DNA of 63,774 nucleotides, taken from NCBI RefSeq assembly GCF_022267315.1, contig NZ_JAIKLE010000037.1, positions 1 to 63,774 on the forward strand, in the 5' to 3' direction. Source of the stretch: Maribellus maritimus (lineage in GTDB: Bacteria > Bacteroidota > Bacteroidia > Bacteroidales > Prolixibacteraceae). Under the pieces are notes generated by a model. The model was not told the DNA's origin. It worked only from the letters and a program-made list of their open reading frames with translations, and ran no database searches. Shown in pieces: positions 37,184 to 46,065 of the stretch. A program made the position numbers and the translations under genes. Each line of letters opens with the position of its first letter. The first letter of the stretch is position 1.

Positions 37184-38938
37184 ATGAACCTAAGAAATCT
37201 GATTTTCACGTCTATTTTTATTTCAATACTTATTTCATTTGGAAAGGCTCAAAATGTTTCTCAACCAAATGTACTGCTTATCATTACAGATGATCAGGGC
37301 TACGGTGATTTAAGAATCAACGGAAATCCGCATATCCAAACTCCGGTCATCGACCAATTTGCCAAAGAGAGTATCCGCTTCAACAAATTTTATGTTTCGC
37401 CTGTTTGCGCCCCTACCCGATCGAGTTTAATGACTGGTAGATTTTCTCTCCGAACAGGTGTTCGCGACACATACAACGGCGGAGCAACCATGGCCCCCGA
37501 AGAAATAACCATTGCTGAAATGTTGAAAAATGTTGGATATTCAACCGGCATATTTGGAAAATGGCATTTAGGAGATAATTATCCAAGCCGCCCCAACGAT
37601 CAGGGCTTTGACGAGTCGGTTATTCATCTTTCAGGTGGAATGGGGCAGGTTGGCGATTTCACCACTTGGTTTCAGGGCGACAGCAGCTACTTTAATCCGG
37701 TTTTGTGGCACAATGGAATGCAGGAAAAATACGATGGCTATTGTACCGATATTTTTGCACAACAGGCAATTAAATTTATCGAAAACAATAAAGAAAAACC
37801 TTTTTTCTGTTATCTCGCTTTTAATGCGCCACACACACCTTTACAGGTTCCCGATGAATACTATCAAAAATATAAAAATATCGATCCGGCGTCAGGTTTT
37901 GAAAACGACGAGCGTCCGTTTGTTAAAATGAGTGAACAGAACAAAGAAGACGCGCGGAAAGTATACGCGATGGTTGAAAACATCGACGACAACCTGGCAA
38001 AAATTTTTAAAATGCTTGATGAACTGCGAATTGAAAAAAATACAATAGTCATTTTTATGACAGACAACGGGCCGCAGCAAATTCGCTATGTAGCAGGTAT
38101 GCGCGGGCGAAAAGGAAGTGTGTACCGCGGAGGAGTGAGGGTTCCGTTTTACCTTAGATACCCAGCTGTATTCGAAGGCGATAAAGACATTGAAACTACC
38201 ACTGCACACATCGATATTTTACCCACGCTAGCTGAAATATGCGGAGCCGAAATTCCAAAAGACAGAATTATTGACGGGAAAAGCCTGCTGCCTCTGATAA
38301 ACAACCGACGCGTCGACTGGGCAAGCCGTCCGCTTTTCTTTTACTGGACTCGCCGGTACCCCGAACTTTACAATAACATTTCCATTCAGGAGGAAAATAT
38401 GAAGCTTGTGGGGCACACCGACTACAACGCTGACATTCAGAACTTTGAATTATTTGATATCGAAAAAGATCCTTATGAACAAACCAATCTTATTACAAAA
38501 GAAGCTGATGTTGCAAAAAATTTAAAAACCAAACTGGATGAAATTTACCAGGAACTGATTCACTCCGAGAATATACTCCACCCGCCAATCCCGGTTATCG
38601 GAACAAAAAACGAAAACCCGGTAGTTTTAAACAGAAACGACGCAGACGGAGAACGTGGAATCTGGTCGCAGGAAGAAATATATGGGAAGTGGCATGTGAA
38701 AATTCTGGAAGGGAATTACAATATCCGTTTTAAATTTATAAAAACGGTAAAAGGCGGAGGAAAAATGACATTGGAAGCAGGTCCCGTAATCCATCAAAAA
38801 ATCAACATTACAGATACCGATCTTATTGAAATGCACAATGTGCACTTTACGGAAACAGAGGGTGAACTGATTCCTTTTTATTCGGTAGCAGGCAAAAATA
38901 TTCTTCCGTTTTGGGTTGAAATAGAACGTATTAATTAA
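37184..38938 (+). CDS. Arylsulfatase (sulfatase family S1)
   Basis: A 584-residue secreted sulfatase with a signal peptide (to about 22). Metal Asp pair in LLIITDDQGYGD, and C75-x-P-x-R79 (CAPTRSSLMTGR) for conversion of Cys to formylglycine. MTDNGPQ and KWHLGD are further conserved pieces. It would desulfate a sulfated glycan. The window has no FGE-type (formylglycine-generating enzyme) gene; a radical SAM protein 2.2 kb downstream belongs to another group. Confidence 0.93.
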   Translation: MNLRNLIFTSIFISILISFGKAQNVSQPNVLLIITDDQGYGDLRINGNPHIQTPVIDQFAKESIRFNKFYVSPVCAPTRSSLMTGRFSLRTGVRDTYNGGATMAPEEITIAEMLKNVGYSTGIFGKWHLGDNYPSRPNDQGFDESVIHLSGGMGQVGDFTTWFQGDSSYFNPVLWHNGMQEKYDGYCTDIFAQQAIKFIENNKEKPFFCYLAFNAPHTPLQVPDEYYQKYKNIDPASGFENDERPFVKMSEQNKEDARKVYAMVENIDDNLAKIFKMLDELRIEKNTIVIFMTDNGPQQIRYVAGMRGRKGSVYRGGVRVPFYLRYPAVFEGDKDIETTTAHIDILPTLAEICGAEIPKDRIIDGKSLLPLINNRRVDWASRPLFFYWTRRYPELYNNISIQEENMKLVGHTDYNADIQNFELFDIEKDPYEQTNLITKEADVAKNLKTKLDEIYQELIHSENILHPPIPVIGTKNENPVVLNRNDADGERGIWSQEEIYGKWHVKILEGNYNIRFKFIKTVKGGGKMTLEAGPVIHQKINITDTDLIEMHNVHFTETEGELIPFYSVAGKNILPFWVEIERIN

Positions 38939-38974
38939 TTCGTATTTGGATACAACATTTTAGTCAGGGATGAA

Positions 38975-40739
38975 ATGAAAATTGATGTTCCGATAAAAAC
39001 GAAACCCTTTTTATTTGCTTCCAAATGTATTCTATTGTCTCTTTTATTGACTAATTGTTCGTCTGAAAAAGATAAGTGGCTGTCACAAGACTTGTCAAAT
39101 GGTTATGGCATATTAAAAGTTGGAAATTCTGAAACCACAGGCCGTTTTGGAGGTGGTGGATGGGGACGTCTCAATGGTGCCGACTTTGATAAAGATGGCG
39201 ACATTGATATATTGGCCAATTTTGGCCGGGGTGGAAATGCTGTTGGTACATTTGCCGGTTTGTATTTTTATGAAAATATTGGCTCTCCAGGCAATGCACT
39301 TTTAAGCGAAGGAATCAAACTGGGAGACAAAGAAGGACACTCGTTTGTTGGTGATGCAAACAATGACGGTTTGCTTGATATATTTTGCGAAGGTGAGCTT
39401 TTTACTAATATCTCGAACCAGAATAACATTACGTTTGACAAACCGATACCTGCTAAAAATCCCGGATGGAAACCTTGTGGTGAAACCGACTGGGATGGTG
39501 ACGGACTTGCCGACCGATTTATAACGTCAAGATGGCACCTCGAAATGGTTACCGGGAAAGATACTGATACTTTGCGGTTACCAGTGGGTGGAAAAGAAAT
39601 ACTCGAAGACATTTTTATCCGTCCTTTTGTTTGCGACTGGGACAGTGATAATGATCCCGATTTACTTATCGGACAGGAAAGCGGGCATATTACTTTTATT
39701 GAAAATGAATCAGGAACATTACTGCAGGAAAGACATATTTTACAAAAAAATCCGAATGTAAAGAGTGGTTGTGCAAGTGTTCCTGCTCTTTGCGATTGGG
39801 ATAATGACGGCGACATTGATATCATTGTTGGAACGGCTGCCGGATTTCTGGAATTGTATGAAAACCATGAAAAAAAAATTCAAACCGGTAAAAAGACTTG
39901 AAGCAAACGGTCAAATAATTCGAATACAAGCCGGAGAATTTGGTTCTGTTCAGGGGCCGGGTGAAGCGCGCTGGGGCTATTTATGCCCGGAAGCTTGCGA
40001 CTGGGATATGGATGGTGACATTGACATTATCGCCGGTACAGTTTCAGGAGAAAATCTTTTTTTTGAAAATATTGGCACCAAAAATAAACCGGTTTTGGCC
40101 TCTGCAAAAAGATTAACAATTGACTGGGCTGACACACAGCCAGTTTACCCTGAAGGAATGCGTTACAAACCTGCCCCGGATGCTCTGATAACTCAATGGC
40201 GTTGTAAACCGGTTGCATTTGACTGGAATAAAGACGGCCTGCCAGATTATCTCACTATTGACGAAAAAGGTATGTTGGCTTGTTATCCGAGTTTTTGGAA
40301 AACAGATGGGACTCTTGGCTTAAAACCGGCGACGTATCCCTTTACCGATGAAAATGGCGTCCCTTTAAGGTTTTGTACAAATGAAATTCCGGGAAGAAAT
40401 GGCAGAATAAAATTTTCGCTTGCAGATTGGGACAACGATGGTGATATAGATATTATTCGAAATGGCGGATTTGAAGACGGAAAACAAAACCTCGATAACG
40501 GATGTAATTTTGTTTATTTGGAATGTTTGAAATCAGAAAATAATGTATCTGCGTTTAAATGGCACGGAGAACTTATAAAAAGTGATTGTATCCGGCTGCA
40601 GGGGCATACCGATTCTCCAATTACTTTTGATGTTGATGGAAACGGCAGCCTCGATATTATTTCCGGTTGCGAAGATGGAAACATTTATTTTTTTCTGAGA
40701 GAATGGATCGATTCAAAAAATAATTCCCCTAAGTTTTAA
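38975..40739 (+). pseudogene. FG-GAP/VCBS-repeat lipoprotein split by an A9 tract
   Basis: Signal peptide with lipobox LLTNC then FG-GAP repeats (GADFDKDGDIDILANF, CDWDNDGDIDIIVG, CDWDMDGDIDIIAG, SLADWDNDGDIDII), each with Ca2+-binding D-x-D-x-D. Frame 1 stops at 39901. In a run of nine A at 39870-39878, dropping one A continues the protein (EKKFKPVKRLEAN) to 40739. Restored length about 587 residues. Function: outer-surface beta-propeller beside the sulfatase. It may be a true break, a sequencing error, or rescued by slippage at the A9 tract. Confidence 0.8.
39870..39878 (+). repeat. A9 homopolymer at the lipoprotein frameshift
   Basis: Nine A; eight would keep the frame. Poly-A of nine is a known length for transcriptional slippage. 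Confidence 0.9.
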
Positions 40740-40921
40740 TCCTTACTTCAGAAAATTGTTACCATTATTTCGACTACCCAGCAATATTCTCAGCTTGCTT
40801 TCATGTATCAAACCCAACATAAAAAACTCATAACAAACCAATTAACTTGTATCATCTTTTTTCAGGCAAGACATTTTCGAATATCATTTTTTTATATTTT
40901 TGAAGCAGATATTGAAACAAT
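40740..40921. other. Intergenic region
   Basis: No gene is seen between the split lipoprotein and the small membrane ORF; no structure was found. Confidence 0.5.
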
Positions 40922-41038
40922 ATGAAAGAAAATTTACAGTTTCAAAAATTAATAAATTCCCGGTTTAAAAAGACCAAACGAGGTATTCTTCTTTTGGAAT
41001 TTTTACTCATTTTCCTCTATATTTTTTCTGAATTATAG
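40922..41038 (+). CDS. Possible 38-residue membrane peptide
   Basis: ATG 40922 reads a basic N-terminal half (KENLQFQKLINSRFKKTKR) and one hydrophobic helix (GILLLEFLLIFLYIFSEL), then TAG. The layout is that of a small single-pass protein. No homologue is known to me. It lies 61 bases before the radical SAM gene. Confidence 0.45.
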   Translation: MKENLQFQKLINSRFKKTKRGILLLEFLLIFLYIFSEL

Positions 41039-41099
41039 AACTCCAATCCATTTGAACCCCCTTTAATTATTAGCATTTTATCATTTATTTATTTTTTTG

Positions 41100-42341
41100 A
41101 TGGAAGCATTTGATGCGTATCTGAACGGATTGGTAAATAAAAACAAGGATACTTTTTCAGCATATCCTGATTTGAAATGGGCAAGCTATTACAACATAGC
41201 AGAAGCAAGAGAAAAGAGAGAAGAACTAATGAATAAACTGGAAGAAAACTGGATTTTTAAAGATACAAAACCTTACCACAAACAAATCTCAAAAGGATGT
41301 ATGACCTGTGGACTGGGAAGCTGGAGTTGCCTGTTTATCACCGGCAAGTGCAATGCGAGTTGTTTTTACTGTCCGGCGTCGCAACTTGCCGATGAAACGC
41401 CAAGCACCCAGGGATTAAATTTTGAAACTCCCGAAAGCTATGCAGAATACGTCAACTTTTTCAAATTCAAAGGCGTAAGCTTTAGCGGAGGTGAACCTCT
41501 ACTATTCTTAGACCGTACGCTTCAATACTTAAAACAGGTACGCAAAAAGTGTGATCCCAATATTTACACATGGATGTACACCAACGGGATTTTGGCTGAG
41601 GAACAGAAATTCAGGAAACTTGCTTCAGCGGGATTAAACGAAGTTCGGTTAGATATTGGTGCTACCGGTTTTAAACTCGACAAAATAAGGTTTGCCAAAG
41701 GAATTATTCCTAATATAACTATAGAGATCCCCGCAATTCCGGAGGAAAAAGAAAAATTAAAACAACTGCTTCCTGAGATGATAAAAGCTGGGGTAACAAA
41801 TCTTAACCTACACCAGCTTCGTCTGACAAAACACAATGCTCCAAAACTTTCAAAGCGAAATTATACATATGTACACGCTGAACATCCTATTGTTTTGGAA
41901 TCGGAATTAACTGCACTGGAAATATTAAATTATGCCCGGGGAAAAAGCCTCGACATTGGAATCAACTATTGTTCTTTTCATTTTAAAAACCGGTTTCAAA
42001 AAGCCGGATTCAGAAAACAAATCACCAATGCACTTGCCGGGCCTGATGAAATTATTACGGAAAAAGGTTTTATCCGGAATTTTGAAAGCAACTCAATTGG
42101 CTACAAGGCAATGGTTGTTTCAGAACATAAATCGAACGAAAACAATCGTGAGATCCAGCTCAAGCATAAAAATTATTTTGTTCGTGTTGAAAATTCTTTG
42201 TCCAAAACTCAGCTTTCAGACATTCAAAAAACTGAAGTAGAAAAACTTGTAAAGACAGAACCTCAAAAAATTCCTGAAGATCAGCTCCTGTTTCAAATTT
42301 GGCAAATGGAATATATTGAAAAAGGATTGAGGGATATTTGA
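41100..42341 (+). CDS. Radical SAM protein, COG2108-like
   Basis: A 413-residue radical SAM protein. GKCNASCFYCP is the CX3CX2C cluster site, and a preceding GCMTCGLGSWSCLF adds three more cysteines, an arrangement as in the COG2108 group related to pyruvate-formate-lyase activase. FSGGEPLLF and WMYTNG follow in the barrel. Substrate unknown. There is no SPASM domain, so it is not an obvious anaerobic sulfatase-maturating enzyme. ATG at 41100 follows a TTG at 41097. Confidence 0.82.
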   Translation: MEAFDAYLNGLVNKNKDTFSAYPDLKWASYYNIAEAREKREELMNKLEENWIFKDTKPYHKQISKGCMTCGLGSWSCLFITGKCNASCFYCPASQLADETPSTQGLNFETPESYAEYVNFFKFKGVSFSGGEPLLFLDRTLQYLKQVRKKCDPNIYTWMYTNGILAEEQKFRKLASAGLNEVRLDIGATGFKLDKIRFAKGIIPNITIEIPAIPEEKEKLKQLLPEMIKAGVTNLNLHQLRLTKHNAPKLSKRNYTYVHAEHPIVLESELTALEILNYARGKSLDIGINYCSFHFKNRFQKAGFRKQITNALAGPDEIITEKGFIRNFESNSIGYKAMVVSEHKSNENNREIQLKHKNYFVRVENSLSKTQLSDIQKTEVEKLVKTEPQKIPEDQLLFQIWQMEYIEKGLRDI

Positions 42342-42349
42342 ACAAAAAA

Positions 42350-42367
42350 CCCCGGCAGTTACCGGGG
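42350..42367. terminator. Terminator between the radical SAM gene and GH36
   Basis: CCCCGG/CCGGGG 6-bp stem with a six-base loop. On the minus strand six T follow, so it best serves the alpha-galactosidase gene; it may also serve the plus-strand gene ending at 42341. Confidence 0.75.
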
Positions 42368-42392
42368 GTATCTATAAAATTTTAATAAAGCT

Positions 42393-44558
42393 CTATTCCA
42401 AAACACTAATTTCATAAACGTGGCTACTCATATCTCCTCTGCCGCCCCTAACATTGTATCCTACTTTCATCAAATAGTCACCTGAAAAGACATTATTATC
42501 TCCACCTGGTCCCATAAAAGGACCAAATCTCCTCCCTTGTTGAACATTGATTTCTTTTACTTCATATTTTTTATCCGGATCCAGCCCCTGGAATTTTACC
42601 GGGTTGGTAATATTTTCCCGGTAGGTATAAATGTCGAAACAGAAGAACACAGCTTTTTCCTTTGATTCGTTTACATACATCAACGCGGCACGACTTTCCT
42701 CGTAAGGAGAAATAAGCCGGTACATGTCGCCAAACCAGATTACGTCCTTTAAACGGTCATAATCTTTCAAAGCCTGCTGGCTAAATGCAAGTTCCTCTTC
42801 GGTAAACTCTTCCACACGGATGTCGTACCCCATTTTATCCATCATTGCTACATCGGTTCGAAACTTCAGTGATTGGTCGCCCATTGAAGTAATGTGATTA
42901 CAAATGGTATTTGCCGGGAAAAAGTATGAATATGCCCATTGAATAAAAATCCGGTCGTAGGCATCGGTGTTGTCACTGGGCCAGAATTCAGTGAAATATT
43001 TCATTGCTCCGTAATCGGTGCGGCCTCCCCCACCCGAACAAAGCATAATCGGCAGTTCAGGATACTTTTCCCGAAGATCTTCCATTACTTTATAAAATCC
43101 TTTTACATAGTCGATGTAAATGTGTGACTGATTCTCGCCCAGATATTGCGAATATTCATTGGTCATTTCTCGGTTACAATCCCACTTTATAAATCCTATT
43201 TCAGGATGTTTTGTAAGCATTTGATCAACCACATCAAAAACAAACGTTTGTACTTCGGGATTTGCCATGTCCAAAACCAGCTGGTTTCGGGAATAATGTT
43301 CCGGCCGGTTGGGCAATTTTAAAATCCAGTCGGGATGATTTTCATACAATTCACTTTTGGGATTCACCATTTCCGGCTCAATCCAAATTCCAAATCTAAT
43401 TCCCTTTTTTTCAGCCTGTTCAACCAAATACCCAATTCTATGGGGCAATTTTTCTTTGTTCTCCTGCCAATCGCCCAACCCGGCGCGATCGCTGTTTCGA
43501 GGGTATTTATTTGCAAACCAGCCATCATCGAGCAGAAACAAATCAACTCCAAGTTTTTGGGCTCCGTCAAACAATTCCACCAAACGGTCTTCATTAAAAT
43601 CAAAATATGTAGCCTCCCAGTTATTCAGCAGTGTAAGTCGCTCTCCTTCACCATCCAGTACCTGATATTTCTGTGCCCACTTGTGCAAATTTCGGCTTGC
43701 CTGTCCCTTTCCGTTAAATGAATATGTATAAATAAATTCGGGCGTTTTAAAAACATCGTTGGGTTTTAAATGATATTCCGAAGCATAAGGATTCATCCCT
43801 GAAATAACACGAAGCGTGTTGGTCGGGGTAATTTCAAAACTAAATTTAAAGTTACCTGTCCATGCCAAAGTAGCAGCAACCACTTCTCCCTCAGTTTCTG
43901 TGGAAGGTTCATTCATTGAAAGGAAAAACATGGGTGCCTGAAACTTGTTGGCGCGGGTACCCAGTTTGCTGTCTATAACTTTTATTCCGCTGGTGAGTTG
44001 GCTTTCTTGCATCAGCATTTCTTTGTTCCAGTCGCCGTGAAATTGTGTCAGCCAGTAATCGCGTTTATCAAACTGTAACATAGAAGAAGCAAAATGAGTA
44101 AGTACAACCGGCTTTTTTTCGTTATGTTGAATTTCAGTCCAGGTTTCAATAACATCTTCATTTTTAAAAGCTTTGAAAAACAGTTTTACGTCCACCGGGT
44201 AAACATCGTCTTTTAAAATAATTTGAGTTACCGAGACATTTTCATCTACTTTTGAAATCTCAACACCATCAAATTTTAATGATAGTGACGGATTCCCATC
44301 ATTGTGCAAAATCCGCAATGCCGGCTCATGTAAATTATCCATTCCGGCGGGAACATAAGCTTCATTCATGCTGAACAGCTTGTTATATTCTTCTGCGTCA
44401 TTGAGCTTTTGACCAAAATAAACCTGCACCAGTTTATTCTGCCGGTCGGTTTTATAAACCAATGCCGTATTTTGTGTTTCAATTATAATAGGAGATTCCT
44501 GGGCAAATAAACTGCCACAAAAAAGAATCAAAACGAACAAATAAAGTAATCGTTTCAT
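42393..44558 (-). CDS. Alpha-galactosidase, GH36
   Basis: A 721-residue exported glycosidase with a signal peptide ending in LFAQ. The barrel contains LLDDGWFANKYP, WIEPEMVNPKSELYENHPDW, the nucleophile Asp in FIKWDCNREM and the acid/base Asp in WPSDNTDAYDR. The motif order fits melibiase-type enzymes acting on alpha-1,6 galactosides. The GH105 gene precedes it by 36 bases, so the two are likely transcribed together. Confidence 0.93.
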   Translation of the reverse strand: MKRLLYLFVLILFCGSLFAQESPIIIETQNTALVYKTDRQNKLVQVYFGQKLNDAEEYNKLFSMNEAYVPAGMDNLHEPALRILHNDGNPSLSLKFDGVEISKVDENVSVTQIILKDDVYPVDVKLFFKAFKNEDVIETWTEIQHNEKKPVVLTHFASSMLQFDKRDYWLTQFHGDWNKEMLMQESQLTSGIKVIDSKLGTRANKFQAPMFFLSMNEPSTETEGEVVAATLAWTGNFKFSFEITPTNTLRVISGMNPYASEYHLKPNDVFKTPEFIYTYSFNGKGQASRNLHKWAQKYQVLDGEGERLTLLNNWEATYFDFNEDRLVELFDGAQKLGVDLFLLDDGWFANKYPRNSDRAGLGDWQENKEKLPHRIGYLVEQAEKKGIRFGIWIEPEMVNPKSELYENHPDWILKLPNRPEHYSRNQLVLDMANPEVQTFVFDVVDQMLTKHPEIGFIKWDCNREMTNEYSQYLGENQSHIYIDYVKGFYKVMEDLREKYPELPIMLCSGGGGRTDYGAMKYFTEFWPSDNTDAYDRIFIQWAYSYFFPANTICNHITSMGDQSLKFRTDVAMMDKMGYDIRVEEFTEEELAFSQQALKDYDRLKDVIWFGDMYRLISPYEESRAALMYVNESKEKAVFFCFDIYTYRENITNPVKFQGLDPDKKYEVKEINVQQGRRFGPFMGPGGDNNVFSGDYLMKVGYNVRGGRGDMSSHVYEISVLE

Positions 44559-44594
44559 ATCTGGTTTTTATTAGTTTAAGTTATTTTAAAAGTT

Positions 44595-45725
44595 TTATTT
44601 CAATTTATATACCTCTGTTCCGGCCAGCAGAAAACAGCCCAATCCGTAATCTTCAAAATCGGGTTGTTTATCGTACGTAACCGGCTGCCCGTCTTTAGGT
44701 TCTTTTCCTGTACTTTGAACATAACCCAGAAAACCATTTTCGTGCAAACTTTCTTCTGCCATGGCATTCCATGCTTTTAAAAGCACAGGCAAATATTTTT
44801 CGCGTGGAAGCAATCCGTTATTAACCCCATAAGCCATCCCATAAACAAACAATGCTGTTCCACTTAATTCTTTCCCTCCAAAGTTAGTTGGATCATGTAA
44901 ACTTGCATTCCAAAAGCCATCTTCTCTTTGAATTGAAATCAATGCTTCCATCATTTTCTTATAGTCGCTGATGTACTGATCTCTGTGTGGCTCATCTTCA
45001 GGAATGGTTTGTAAAACACGAACCAACGCAGCTGCCACCCAACCGTTGCCACGACTCCAGTAACAATCTTCACCGTTGGGTTCTTTGTAAGGCGGATCAA
45101 AATCTGCATCGCGCCACCACAAACCATCTGTCTCGTTAAACAGACCGTTGGCGCCATGTTCGTTTCGGGTGAACATATACATCTCGTGCATTTTGTCGTA
45201 ATAATTTGAATCATTAAATAATTTACCCAACTTGGCAAAAACCGGCATTCCCATTTGTATGGCATCAATCCAGGACCAGTCGTCGGCTTGCGGTGTATTT
45301 ACCAGCATATCCATGCAAACCTTAATGTTTTTTATACGTTCCGGTTCCGGCAAAATATTGTATAAATCAATATAAGTCTGCCCACAACACTGGTCATCAG
45401 CATTTCGGGTTGTGTTTCCGTTTCGCATTCCCCAGCTATGAAAATCGGCCCATGAAACGGCGTAATTGTAAAACTCTTCTTTTGGAAAAATTTTATACAG
45501 TGCCATTAATCCTTCGTAGTAAACACCGCGTGTCCAAATATTACTGGGGCGTTCGCGATTAGTAACAATCGTTTTTCCGGTATCCGGCCATTTTTTCATA
45601 AAATAATCGTTAGCTAAAACCATTTGTTTTAAAACTTCCTCTTTGTCAGGAAGTTTCTGTGCAAAAGCCGTGACAATAAATACAACAAGGAAGGCGAATG
45701 AAAGTGTAATTTTATTCGTTTTCAT
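44595..45725 (-). CDS. GH88/GH105 unsaturated rhamnogalacturonyl hydrolase-like
   Basis: A 376-residue (alpha/alpha)6 barrel with signal peptide ending AFAQ. WTRGVYYEGLMALYKIFP, ADDQCCGQTYIDLY, WSWIDAIQMGMP and CYWSRGNGWVAAALVRVL are the family positions (YteR/YesR). It removes the terminal unsaturated uronic acid left by a lyase, for example from rhamnogalacturonan or ulvan-type fragments. It is upstream of the GH36 gene. Confidence 0.88.
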   Translation of the reverse strand: MKTNKITLSFAFLVVFIVTAFAQKLPDKEEVLKQMVLANDYFMKKWPDTGKTIVTNRERPSNIWTRGVYYEGLMALYKIFPKEEFYNYAVSWADFHSWGMRNGNTTRNADDQCCGQTYIDLYNILPEPERIKNIKVCMDMLVNTPQADDWSWIDAIQMGMPVFAKLGKLFNDSNYYDKMHEMYMFTRNEHGANGLFNETDGLWWRDADFDPPYKEPNGEDCYWSRGNGWVAAALVRVLQTIPEDEPHRDQYISDYKKMMEALISIQREDGFWNASLHDPTNFGGKELSGTALFVYGMAYGVNNGLLPREKYLPVLLKAWNAMAEESLHENGFLGYVQSTGKEPKDGQPVTYDKQPDFEDYGLGCFLLAGTEVYKLK

Positions 45726-46065
45726 TTTGACTTAGCAATTATTGGTTTAAATAATATTGCAAATTCGTAAAATTTCGCTTCCCACACAATTATCCGATTA
45801 TTTAAATGAAGTTGTTCACTGAAATTTAATTGATTCATGTGAAAACCATTAAAAATATTTTTTCAGAATCGCACTTAAAAGCAGAAATGAAACCCTTCTC
45901 AAATAAAAAAATACAAGATTGAACATTTGAGCGTTGGAATCAAAAAAAGTGCTCTTCCGTTCGTACATCTATTTTACCACTCAACCAATTAAAAGAACCA
46001 GCCGTAATCTATTTTTTTCCGGCCAAATAATTCCTGTTGATATTTGAACCAGAAAACAAAACACC
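45726..46065. other. Divergent intergenic region of GH105 and the TonB receptor
   Basis: 340 bases, AT-rich, between divergently transcribed genes. It should hold promoters for both, but no full TTTG/TAnnTTTG pair stands out. No RNA or palindrome of note. Confidence 0.5.

Noticed and set aside
41100..42341. Calling the radical SAM protein an anaerobic sulfatase-maturating enzyme
   Set aside because: The C-terminal SPASM cysteines of that family are not present; only proximity to the sulfatase suggests it.
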